Part shown: piece by piece, positions 44,299 to 52,509 of the stretch
How positions within the stretch are numbered: position 1 is the first letter of the stretch
Layout of the letters: every line of letters starts with the position of its first letter
Source of the DNA: 66-474 sp044464225
GTDB taxonomy: Bacteria > Pseudomonadota > Gammaproteobacteria > Xanthomonadales > Rhodanobacteraceae
Direction: 5' to 3'
Assembly: GCA_044464225.1 (NCBI GenBank)
Contig: JBIQLN010000002.1
Location: 248,001-312,000, forward strand
Length of the DNA stretch: 64,000 nt
Notes under the pieces: generated by a model
The model's input: only the letters and a program-made list of their open reading frames with translations
What the model was told of the DNA's origin: nothing
Database searches by the model: none
Position numbers and translations under genes: made by a program

Positions 44299-47200
44299 TC
44301 AGCCCCCGCACCGGAAACGCTGCACCGCCGTGTTGAGGAACGGATTCCTCAGGTTGCCGGCCAGGATCACGACCTTCGCCACGTGCCCGCCGAAATCGAA
44401 GGTGGCGAGATAGCGCAAATCCGATTGCTTCTGCAGATGCGCCGCCTGCAAGGCATGGAAGAAGGCCCAGTCACCCTGGTAGCTGAAGGTGCTGAGCAGA
44501 TTGCCCGCCGGATCCCAGGCCGAAACGGTCACCAGCCCCGGCTTCGGGCCCGGCCACTTCATCGCCATCCGCGTCGCGCCGCCGGGCTGGTAGGTGAAGG
44601 ACTGGCCGTCCACCTCGATCGTCAGCTTGCCGATGCCGGCATCCAGTTGCGGATCGGCGATGCTGAAATCGACCAGCGGCGCATTGGCGCCGTTCGGGAA
44701 ATACATCTGCTTGATCTGGTCGGCCAGTTGCATCTGGGCCAGCATGCCGGGCGGGCCGGCGACCCCGCCCGGACCGGATTTCCATTTCCAGGTCGCACCG
44801 CTGGCATCGACCAGCTTCGCCAGCGTCTGCTTGTAGTAGCTGTCGTAGCTGCCGCCGTAGCCGAACAGGCCCGCGAAATTCTGCAATGGAATGTCGTTGT
44901 GGCTGGTGGCCACGAACGGATAGCGCCCGTGCGTGAACGTCGCGCAATCCTTGCCGACCGCCTGCTGGAATTGCTGGCCGAGTGCGCTCTGCGTGCCGCT
45001 GGCGACCAGCGCCTGGCTCTTGCCGGTCAGCGCCGCCAGCCAGCCCGAAACCGGCGCGGGCAACGCCGCGACCTGCTGCTGCGCCAGCAGCAACTGCGGA
45101 TTCGGCTGGCCGGCCGCGTCGGTGAAGTCGCTCATCGTCAAAAGCGTCTTGCTGAGCTGGTCGATCGCGGCGAGGGTCTGGTCGATCGGCGCGGCGCCCG
45201 GGGCGCCTGCCGTCAATTTGTCCAGTGCATCGAAGTGCGCGCTGATCGCGTCGCCCGGCTTGGCCGCGGGTGCGGCGGTACCCTCGCCGCCGGCCGATTC
45301 CGCCAGCACGCGCGACAAGGCATTCTGGGTGGCCTTCTGCTTCGCCCTTTGCTCCGCGAGTTTCGCGACGGCGGCCTCGGCCTTGTCGCCGCCCGACTCG
45401 GGCGGCGCGCGCAACATGTCGCTGGTGTTGTCGGCGACGACTTTCAACAGCGCCTTCAGCGGTGAACTCGGACCTGCGAGCTTGGCCGCGATCGCACTGG
45501 CATCCTGGATGCTGGTCACCGGCTGCAGCGCGATGTCGTTCAGCAGTCCATCCCAATAGGCGATGTAGTCCTGTTCGTACAGCGCCAGCACCTGCTGCTG
45601 CATCCGCGCTCGCGCAAGCGCATCCATCTTCGCCGCACCGAACACCCAGTCGTCCTTGGCGAACTGATCCACCGCCCCCGCGATGCCCTTGTCCGCTTCG
45701 CGCCGGAACACCGTTTGCGTGTACAGCGCGGGAACCGGCTGCGACAACGGCGCACCGCTGTTGCGGCGGAACACGTTGCCGAGCAGGCCGAGTTCCTTGT
45801 CGAGGTGCAGCGAAGGATCGCTGGATGCCGATTCGGCCAGCTTGAGGTTGCCGTACACCAGCGTCGAAAGATCGGCGGTCTGCAACGTGTTGCGCGCCTG
45901 CGCAACCAGACCCTGGTCGATCGGAATCGCGCGCAGCTTCTTCGGATCCTCCACCAGCGCCGCGAACTGCTTTTCGAGCGCCTGCTGCAGCACCGGATCG
46001 GCCGGGTAGATCTTCTGCCACTCGATGTTGGTGAGCGCGACCAGCTGGTCGACGTCGCGGTGCGCGGGCTCGCCCAGCATCAGGTAACCCTTGAGGTAGT
46101 AATAGAGCGCCTGCGGATCGGCGGCACTGGCTTCCAGCCCGTTGCGGAAACGCATCGCGACGCCCGGCAGCAGCAACGCATTCAATTCGCGCAGGTACCC
46201 GGCATGCACTTCCTTGCCGACCGCGTTGCCCTGGTACAGGCCGAAACGCATCAGCCACGGCACATCGCCTTGGTACTGCCGCGCCACGGCCTGCACCGAT
46301 GCCATCGCATCCAGCCGCTGCAGGGCCTGCGCAAACCAGGTCTTGTCATCGGCCGCGCCGGTGACATCCGCCTTGGCGGGATACTGCGCGATCGCCTGCT
46401 GCACCTCGGCGAGGTAGGCGCGGTTGCGACCGTAGCTGGTGAACAGGCCCGCGAGCAGCAGCACCGTCACCGCCAGCACGCCCGCCCACGCCGCGACCTG
46501 CAGGAGCACCTTGCGGCGTTCCAGTTTCGGATTGGTGCCGGCGAAACCCGACTCCGGGAGCAGCACGTCCTTCAGCAACCGCTCGACGAAGAAGGTGCGC
46601 GGCTTGGCGCTGGACGCGGGCACGCGCGCCGGATCGAGGCCGAACGTGCGCGCGACTGCACCCATCATGCGATCGATCGGTGTGCCTTCCTGGGTGCCGG
46701 AGGTCAGGTACACGCCACGCAGCAGGGGTGGCGTGCCGTACTGGTGACCGCTGAACACGCCTTCCACGAACTGCCGCACCGTCTCGCGCAGCGCCGTGAG
46801 TTGCAGCGGGAACGACAACACGGCGGCACGCCGGCTGCCATCGCGCTCGGCGTGCAGGCGATCGAACACGCGGGCGTTGAGTCGTTCCAGCAGGATGTCG
46901 AATTCGCCCGCCAGCGACTGCGCGGCGCTGCCGTCCATCGTCTGTGCAACGGGGAACGAGACACCCCACACCTGGCTGCGCTGTTCGGGATCGAGATTGT
47001 CGAAGAACTCCGTGAAGCCGGCGACCAGATCGCATTTGGTCAGCACGAGGTACACCGGCACGCCGATCCGCAACTGCTCGCCCAGTTCGTCCAGGCGCCG
47101 GCGCACCGCCGCGATGTGGTCGCGCAGCCCCGCGGCGTCCAGCACCATCAGGTCCGAAACGCTCATCGCCACCATCACGCCGTTGATCGGACGACGCCTC

Positions 47201-47841
47201 CGGTACCGCCGCAGCAGGCGCAGGAATTCCGCCCAGGCGCCGGCGTCGGCGTCGCGATCGGAGTCCTGCGTGGTGTAACGTCCGGCGGTGTCGAGGAACA
47301 CCGCTTCGTCGGTGAACCACCAGTCGCAATTGCGGGTGCCGCCAATGCCGCGCAGGGCGTCCTTGCCGAAACGTTCGGACAAGGGGAAGTTCAGGCCCGA
47401 GTTCTGGATCAGCGTGCTCTTGCCCGAACCCGGCGGCCCGATCACCACGTACCACGGCAGCGTGTACAGATTGCCGCCGCCGCGCCGGCGCTTGCGCAGC
47501 GTCACCACCGCTTCCTGGAAACGGTTCTGCAATTGCGCGCGCTCGTCGGCGCCGCGCGTGTCGTGCGCGTCCGGCGCGGCCTCGACCTTGGCGACGTCGC
47601 TGGAAAGCTGCGACGCCTTGCGCCGCTCGCGCAACTGCAACACCTGCAACCAGATCGCCCAGATCGCGACGACCACCACGATCAGCACCAGCCGCGCCAC
47701 CGCGCCGGCCAAGGGCTGCGCATCGCCGATGCCCAGCCACGGGCCACCGAACCAGATCAGCAACGCCAGCAGCACCACGCCGATCAGCGCGATGAACCAC
47801 CCGGATTTGAACAAGCCCAGCATCTTCTTCACGAGCTTCAA
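44299..47841 (-). CDS. tssM: T6SS membrane complex protein TssM (IcmF)
   Basis: This 1180-residue inner-membrane protein spans the envelope in the T6SS anchor. Two N-terminal membrane helices (~14–33, 46–68) precede a cytoplasmic NTPase-like domain with a Walker A (GPPGSGKST, ~135–143). A third helix lies near residues 445–465, and the rest is periplasmic. The Walker A is intact, unlike in some TssM proteins. The C-terminal part (GGATRMAMKWPGP) matches the beta-rich TssM C-domain that normally contacts TssJ. The start overlaps the tssL stop (ATGA), and tagF follows four bases after its stop. Confidence 0.95.
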   Translation of the reverse strand: MKLVKKMLGLFKSGWFIALIGVVLLALLIWFGGPWLGIGDAQPLAGAVARLVLIVVVVAIWAIWLQVLQLRERRKASQLSSDVAKVEAAPDAHDTRGADERAQLQNRFQEAVVTLRKRRRGGGNLYTLPWYVVIGPPGSGKSTLIQNSGLNFPLSERFGKDALRGIGGTRNCDWWFTDEAVFLDTAGRYTTQDSDRDADAGAWAEFLRLLRRYRRRRPINGVMVAMSVSDLMVLDAAGLRDHIAAVRRRLDELGEQLRIGVPVYLVLTKCDLVAGFTEFFDNLDPEQRSQVWGVSFPVAQTMDGSAAQSLAGEFDILLERLNARVFDRLHAERDGSRRAAVLSFPLQLTALRETVRQFVEGVFSGHQYGTPPLLRGVYLTSGTQEGTPIDRMMGAVARTFGLDPARVPASSAKPRTFFVERLLKDVLLPESGFAGTNPKLERRKVLLQVAAWAGVLAVTVLLLAGLFTSYGRNRAYLAEVQQAIAQYPAKADVTGAADDKTWFAQALQRLDAMASVQAVARQYQGDVPWLMRFGLYQGNAVGKEVHAGYLRELNALLLPGVAMRFRNGLEASAADPQALYYYLKGYLMLGEPAHRDVDQLVALTNIEWQKIYPADPVLQQALEKQFAALVEDPKKLRAIPIDQGLVAQARNTLQTADLSTLVYGNLKLAESASSDPSLHLDKELGLLGNVFRRNSGAPLSQPVPALYTQTVFRREADKGIAGAVDQFAKDDWVFGAAKMDALARARMQQQVLALYEQDYIAYWDGLLNDIALQPVTSIQDASAIAAKLAGPSSPLKALLKVVADNTSDMLRAPPESGGDKAEAAVAKLAEQRAKQKATQNALSRVLAESAGGEGTAAPAAKPGDAISAHFDALDKLTAGAPGAAPIDQTLAAIDQLSKTLLTMSDFTDAAGQPNPQLLLAQQQVAALPAPVSGWLAALTGKSQALVASGTQSALGQQFQQAVGKDCATFTHGRYPFVATSHNDIPLQNFAGLFGYGGSYDSYYKQTLAKLVDASGATWKWKSGPGGVAGPPGMLAQMQLADQIKQMYFPNGANAPLVDFSIADPQLDAGIGKLTIEVDGQSFTYQPGGATRMAMKWPGPKPGLVTVSAWDPAGNLLSTFSYQGDWAFFHALQAAHLQKQSDLRYLATFDFGGHVAKVVILAGNLRNPFLNTAVQRFRCGG

Positions 47842-49151
47842 CCCTCCGGGATGTAGATCAGGTCGACGCGGCGATTGCGCGCGCGATTCGCCGGAAGATT
47901 CGGCGGCAATGCGATCGGCTTGGAGGCGCCCGCGCCGCTCGATTCCAGCCGGCCAGGATCATCGAGCCCGTCGTCGAGGATCTTCACGACGGCGTCGGCG
48001 CGCGCCGCGGACAGCGCGAAGTTGTCCTTGTACTGCAGCGAACGCACCGGCACGTCGTCGGTGTTGCCGACCACGATCACCCGTCCCGGCACCTGGTTCA
48101 GCGCCGCGGTGATCGCATGCAGCACCGGAACGACTTCTGCCCCGACCTCGACGCCACCGGACGCGAACATCCCGGTGGCGGACAACCGCACCAGTTCGCG
48201 GCCGTTGTCCTGTTCGATGATCTGCAGCTTGCCGGCGTCCGCCTCGGGCGCCAGCAATTCCTTCAGCGTCTTGTGCGGCACCGGCTTGCGGGCGTCGGGC
48301 AGGGCCACGTTTTCCAGCCCCACCTGCGAGGCCAGCGCGCTGATCGGCGAGGATGCGGTGTTGAGCCGGGCGTAGAAGAACAGGAACGCGCCGAGCAGCA
48401 CGCACGCGGCGGCGGCGGCGATCACCCACAGCGGCACGTAACGCACCAGCGGATTGCGGCGGTCTTCGATGCCGCGCCAGTGCGGCGCCAGTTCCGCGGC
48501 AGGCGCCGCGCGCTGGATCCGGATGCGCTGGTAGAGATCTTCCTGGATATCGGCCAGCCTGGCGCGGCCACCGGATTCGATCTGGTACCGTCCCGCGAAT
48601 CCCAGTGCCAGGCACACGTACATCAATTCCATCAGGTCGATGTGCCGCGCGGCGTCGGCGTACAGGCGCTCGAGGATCTGGAAGAACTTGGCGCCGCCGT
48701 AGGATTCGCCGTGGAAGGTGACCAGCAGCGTCTTCTGCGACCAGCCGCTTTGTTCGCCCCACGGCGCATTGAGCACGGCTTCGTCGAGCATCGTGCACAG
48801 CACGTAGCGCGCAGCGGTTACGGTCTGCGCCGGCACGCTGGCGGACTGCGCGCGGGCCTCGAAACGGCGGATTTGCGCCACCGCCTGCTCGCGCAGGCGC
48901 GCCACGTCGGGCGGCGATACGCTGTGCCGCAGTTCCACGCCCAGAAGCAGCAGTGGCGTGGCAGCCCGCACCAGCGTATTGCTGCCGCCGGCCAGCAGTG
49001 CGTTGACGTCGGCCGGCGTTTCGGGGGGCGGCGCCGGTGCCCGCGGTTGCGCCGGCGCCGCCGGCGGCGGCGGTGCGGCGACCGGCGCGCCACGCGGGCG
49101 CACCACGGTGCGGTCGTCGGAATCGTCGCCGAAAGGCCCGGAGGTGTTCAT
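47838..49151 (-). CDS. tssL: T6SS membrane complex protein TssL (DotU) with OmpA domain
   Basis: This 437-residue protein has a Pro-rich N-terminus, a cytoplasmic DotU domain (~55–230; MLDEAVLNAPWG, FHGESYGGAKFF), and one membrane helix (~240–262). A periplasmic OmpA-like peptidoglycan-binding domain (~310–437) follows with VVGNTDDVPV, ALSAARADAVV and RARNRRVDL. It anchors the complex to the cell wall. Residues 12–20 (DDRTVVRPR) hold Thr15 in a motif like the PpkA site of Agrobacterium TssL (Thr14), read by the FHA protein. It sits one base after tssK and overlaps tssM. Confidence 0.95.
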   Translation of the reverse strand: MNTSGPFGDDSDDRTVVRPRGAPVAAPPPPAAPAQPRAPAPPPETPADVNALLAGGSNTLVRAATPLLLLGVELRHSVSPPDVARLREQAVAQIRRFEARAQSASVPAQTVTAARYVLCTMLDEAVLNAPWGEQSGWSQKTLLVTFHGESYGGAKFFQILERLYADAARHIDLMELMYVCLALGFAGRYQIESGGRARLADIQEDLYQRIRIQRAAPAAELAPHWRGIEDRRNPLVRYVPLWVIAAAAACVLLGAFLFFYARLNTASSPISALASQVGLENVALPDARKPVPHKTLKELLAPEADAGKLQIIEQDNGRELVRLSATGMFASGGVEVGAEVVPVLHAITAALNQVPGRVIVVGNTDDVPVRSLQYKDNFALSAARADAVVKILDDGLDDPGRLESSGAGASKPIALPPNLPANRARNRRVDLIYIPEG

Positions 49152-49152
49152 G

Positions 49153-50493
49153 TCAGCCTCCCCTTATGGCCCAAAGTTGTACGTCGAGTCCGGCGAATTC
49201 GCTGCCGAAATGGAACGCGATGCCGCCGGACGTCTTCAGCTCGCGCCACATCGCCGAGTGCTTGTCGAACTCGAAGTACAGATAGCCGGAGTGGTACGGA
49301 ATCTGGCGTGGCGCCACCGGCATCGGCGCGACCGCGACGCCGGGCAACTGCAGGTTGACGAGATCGCGGATCTTCTCGACCGGGCCGATCTTCGACTGCG
49401 CCGGCAACTGCCGCCGCAGTTCCTCGGACTTGATGTCGGCCTTGGCCGCGAGCACGAACGCCGCGGTATCGAGCAGGGTCAGGTCGGGCACCACCGCCAC
49501 CCAGACTCCATAACGGCGCTGCTGCACCGGGATCGGTATCGCGGTCTGCTCCATCACCGCGCTCAGGCTGTTGCGCAGCGCCGCGATCACCGGTTCGAAA
49601 CTTTCCCGCAAGGCCTCGTGGCGGTACGGCGGGAACTGCGGCGGACGCTTGCCCGAAGCGGTGAACGTCGCGAGTTCGCCCGCCATGGCCACGGCGATGC
49701 GGTACAACGCCTCGGGATGGATCAATGGCGCCGCCGACAGATGCGCAACCAGGGGTTGCCAGCGATTGACCACCTGCAGCAACAGGAAGTCGGCGATTTC
49801 CGCCGCGCCACCGCGATCGGTCAACGCGACCCGGCTGGCGAGCGCCTCGCCGCGCTGGTGCAACAGGCCGAGCAGTTCCGTCAGGAACGTCACCAGCCGC
49901 GCCGCCGCCTGGCAGCTTTGCGCGGTGGGGATGAAAGCGTCGTCGAGCTGGACGCGGCGGTCCGAACGGCACTCGATGATCCGCGCCAGCGGAATGCGCG
50001 TCAGGCCTTCCATCGGTTGCGCTTCCGGCAACAGCCGGGCGGCCATGCCGCCGACTTCGAGCGGCGTCAGGCCGTCGACGCTGCCCGACGCGTCGCGCAC
50101 TTCGGTTTCGCGCACGCGGAAGCGGAACAACTGGTCGGCCGGCGCTTCCGGTCGGCCGCTGTCGGGTTGCGTCGGCGAGCGCAGCGGCAGGGTCAGGAAC
50201 ACCGTCTGGTCGCGGCAATCGGCGGCGACGTCCAACGGCGGCGGCAGCGGATCGTCGCCCGGCATGTCGAACGGCGTGCCGTCCGGAAACACGCCGCGCG
50301 CGTGCTTGATGCCGAGCTTGCCGACGCTGAGCAGGTCGCCTTCGAGTTCCAGTTCCTGGAAGCCCCAGGCGTACGGCGCGAGGCTGCCGGAACGGAGCTC
50401 GACGTAGCGCTCGAGGTAACGCTCCTGCTGCTGCATGTGCTGCGGCCGCAGGAACAGCCCCTCGCTCCAGATGGTCTTGTTGTTTCGTGACAT
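49153..50493 (-). CDS. tssK: T6SS baseplate protein TssK
   Basis: This 446-residue cytoplasmic trimeric protein links the baseplate to the TssL–TssM membrane complex. The N-terminus is diagnostic: KTIWSEGLFLRPQHMQQQERYLE. The middle (LARIIECRSDRRVQLDDAFI) and end (YHSGYLYFEFDKHSAMWREL) also match the family, and the length is normal (~445). A 66-base gap separates it from tagH upstream; tssJ, which often lies here, is absent. Confidence 0.95.
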   Translation of the reverse strand: MSRNNKTIWSEGLFLRPQHMQQQERYLERYVELRSGSLAPYAWGFQELELEGDLLSVGKLGIKHARGVFPDGTPFDMPGDDPLPPPLDVAADCRDQTVFLTLPLRSPTQPDSGRPEAPADQLFRFRVRETEVRDASGSVDGLTPLEVGGMAARLLPEAQPMEGLTRIPLARIIECRSDRRVQLDDAFIPTAQSCQAAARLVTFLTELLGLLHQRGEALASRVALTDRGGAAEIADFLLLQVVNRWQPLVAHLSAAPLIHPEALYRIAVAMAGELATFTASGKRPPQFPPYRHEALRESFEPVIAALRNSLSAVMEQTAIPIPVQQRRYGVWVAVVPDLTLLDTAAFVLAAKADIKSEELRRQLPAQSKIGPVEKIRDLVNLQLPGVAVAPMPVAPRQIPYHSGYLYFEFDKHSAMWRELKTSGGIAFHFGSEFAGLDVQLWAIRGG

Positions 50494-50559
50494 GCCTGCG
50501 CCTGATGAAAGTGTCGGTGGTCGAACCCGGCGCGACGCCGGGGCGGTTTTGTCGCGCCG

Positions 50560-51939
50560 CTACGGCACCTGGCCCGGCCTGGGCCGCTGCGCGCGGCGCG
50601 CCGATTTCAAACGCGCCAGTTGTTCCTCGTAGGCGCGCGCGAACTCGTCGCCGAACAGACGCCGGAAACAGCCGTCGGCATCGGCAACCAGCGACTGGTA
50701 ATGATCGCTGTAGCGTTCCCAATGGCGGCCCTTGCCGCCGAACCGCCCGCCGTCGCCCTCGCGCTCGAAACGCTCGGGGTCGAAATGCCTCAGCAGCGCG
50801 TCGAAGCCCGCGCGCACGCCGGCCAGCATGGCCATCTGGTGGCAGCGGATGTCGTCGAAGGCGTCCTCGAACGCCGCACTGCCGGTCAGGAACGCGGGGT
50901 CCGGCGGCGCGAGGATTTTCGCCAGCGCCTCGTTGGTGCCGAGCGCGAATTTCAGCGGGTTGTTTTCCGAACGCTGGATCACCGTCACCGGCAGCCGGAA
51001 GGTATTCTTGATTTCGGCACGCGCGCGCAGCACGTCCATCACGCCGTCGACCACGATGCGCAGGATCGAATCCAGCTCCGGCGACGGTGCATTGCCCGAT
51101 CCCGCGGCTGGCGACGGCGCAACCGGCGAGCGCGCATGCGCGACGGACGGCGCCTCGGCGACAGGCGGCGATGGCCGTGCCGGGGGCGGCGTGGCGGGTT
51201 CGTCAGGGGCCAGCGGATCCCAGTCTTCCGGAAGGAAGTTCGATGCGCGCCGGGAATCGGTCGTGGGCGGGCGGAAGTGGTCCGAGGTGCCCGCCGAATG
51301 ATTCCAGCTCGGCGGCGGCGGTGCGGGTTCATCGCGTTCCGGCGACGGCGAGAGCGGCGCGTCGAGGAAACTCAAGGGATCGAGATTGCCGCCTGCGGGC
51401 GCCGCACCCGGGATCAGGCTGTCCGGCGCCCCCCCGCGGGCCGGGTCCGCTGCCGGCGCTCCCAGTCCGAAATCCAGCAGATCGTTGGCGGGGGCCGGCG
51501 TTGGCGGTGCCGACGGGGGCGGCGCAAACGAAGCCGGTGCCGCGAGGTCCGCCGCCGGGATGGAGGGCGGCGCCGGGGCGCGTGGCGCCACCTGCACGAT
51601 GGTTTCGCTGTCCTGTTGCAGCCGCACAGAAATGTCGAAATTGTCGATGCGCACGCGGTCGCCGTCCTTGAGCGCCGCCGGGTCGCCCTTCAGCAGCGGC
51701 GAACCGTTCAACAGCATGCCGTTGGTGCTGCGGTCCTCGATGAAATAGATGCCGTTGACGTAGCGGATCATCGCGTGCACGCGCGATACGCCGGACGCAC
51801 TCAGCACCCAGTCGCATTCCTCGGAACGGCCGATGCTGCCGTCCTTGCCGACGAACATCTTGCGGCTGCGTGCGCCGAGTTGCGCGGCCTGGTTGCCGGT
51901 GACGGTGAGGGTGAGGATCTGGGGTTCCGCTTCGCTCAT
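50560..51939 (-). CDS. tagH: T6SS FHA-domain protein TagH (Fha)
   Basis: This 459-residue protein reads phosphothreonine in the PpkA pathway. Residues ~20–105 form an FHA domain with GRSEECDWVL, SRVHAMI and DRSTNGMLLNG, holding the Arg, Ser-Arg, His and Asn phosphate-binding residues. A ~170-residue Pro/Ala linker leads to a helical C-terminal domain (~300–440; ENNPLKFALGTNEALAKIL) typical of TagH. The start at 51939 overlaps the stop of the upstream gene (ATGA), so the in-frame ATG at 52149 inside that gene is rejected. Confidence 0.93.
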   Translation of the reverse strand: MSEAEPQILTLTVTGNQAAQLGARSRKMFVGKDGSIGRSEECDWVLSASGVSRVHAMIRYVNGIYFIEDRSTNGMLLNGSPLLKGDPAALKDGDRVRIDNFDISVRLQQDSETIVQVAPRAPAPPSIPAADLAAPASFAPPPSAPPTPAPANDLLDFGLGAPAADPARGGAPDSLIPGAAPAGGNLDPLSFLDAPLSPSPERDEPAPPPPSWNHSAGTSDHFRPPTTDSRRASNFLPEDWDPLAPDEPATPPPARPSPPVAEAPSVAHARSPVAPSPAAGSGNAPSPELDSILRIVVDGVMDVLRARAEIKNTFRLPVTVIQRSENNPLKFALGTNEALAKILAPPDPAFLTGSAAFEDAFDDIRCHQMAMLAGVRAGFDALLRHFDPERFEREGDGGRFGGKGRHWERYSDHYQSLVADADGCFRRLFGDEFARAYEEQLARLKSARRAQRPRPGQVP

Positions 51940-52496
51940 GCAGGTTTCACGGCCGCTCCGCTGGCGCTTCCGGGTTGCCCGAGCAGATCCATCGCCCGCT
52001 TGATGAATTCGATGCGGCGCGCGCTGAATTTTTCCGCGACCAGCGCCGCCAACATGTTGATGGCCGCCACCGCCGCCACCGCGGTGAGGTGTTCGGGCGG
52101 CGGCACCGGCGTCTCCTGTTTGGCCGGCGCGAGGCTGCCGTCGGCCCAACCGGCACTCGCCGCGATCCAGGCCCCCAGCGATTCGTACTCGCCCGCATTG
52201 GCGAATTCGAAGGCTGCCCGGCGATTGGCTTCACTCGGATCGCGCGCCCAATTCTCGGCCAGCGAGGCGCCGGCGCGTTCCTCCACCGGCAGTTCCTCTC
52301 CGCGCGCGCACTGGCACAACCAAGCCACCGCGTAGCGCTTGGGCAGCAGTCGCGCGAGCAGTTGCAGCGCCGCCTGCGATTCGCCCGCATCCAGCAGCGC
52401 CTGCACGGCCGCGCGCGGGGTCATGTCGTCGCGCAGGAGGGCGCCGACTTCGTCGGACAGTCCCATCTGTGATGCCGCCTGCTTGACGATCGACAT
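51936..52496 (-). CDS. T6SS-linked protein of unknown function
   Basis: This 186-residue, mostly helical and Ala-rich protein has no signal peptide. It lies between vgrG (13 bases upstream) and tagH (ATGA overlap), so it is firmly in the T6SS operon. The N-terminal ~75 residues (LLRDDMTPRAAVQALLDAGE, LLARLLPKRYAVAWLCQCAR) look like a small helical domain seen in T6SS-associated proteins. A central hydrophobic helix (TAVAAVAAINMLAALVAEKF) follows. I cannot assign a function. Confidence 0.75.
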   Translation of the reverse strand: MSIVKQAASQMGLSDEVGALLRDDMTPRAAVQALLDAGESQAALQLLARLLPKRYAVAWLCQCARGEELPVEERAGASLAENWARDPSEANRRAAFEFANAGEYESLGAWIAASAGWADGSLAPAKQETPVPPPEHLTAVAAVAAINMLAALVAEKFSARRIEFIKRAMDLLGQPGSASGAAVKPA

Positions 52497-52509
52497 GCGT
52501 CGCTCCCCC

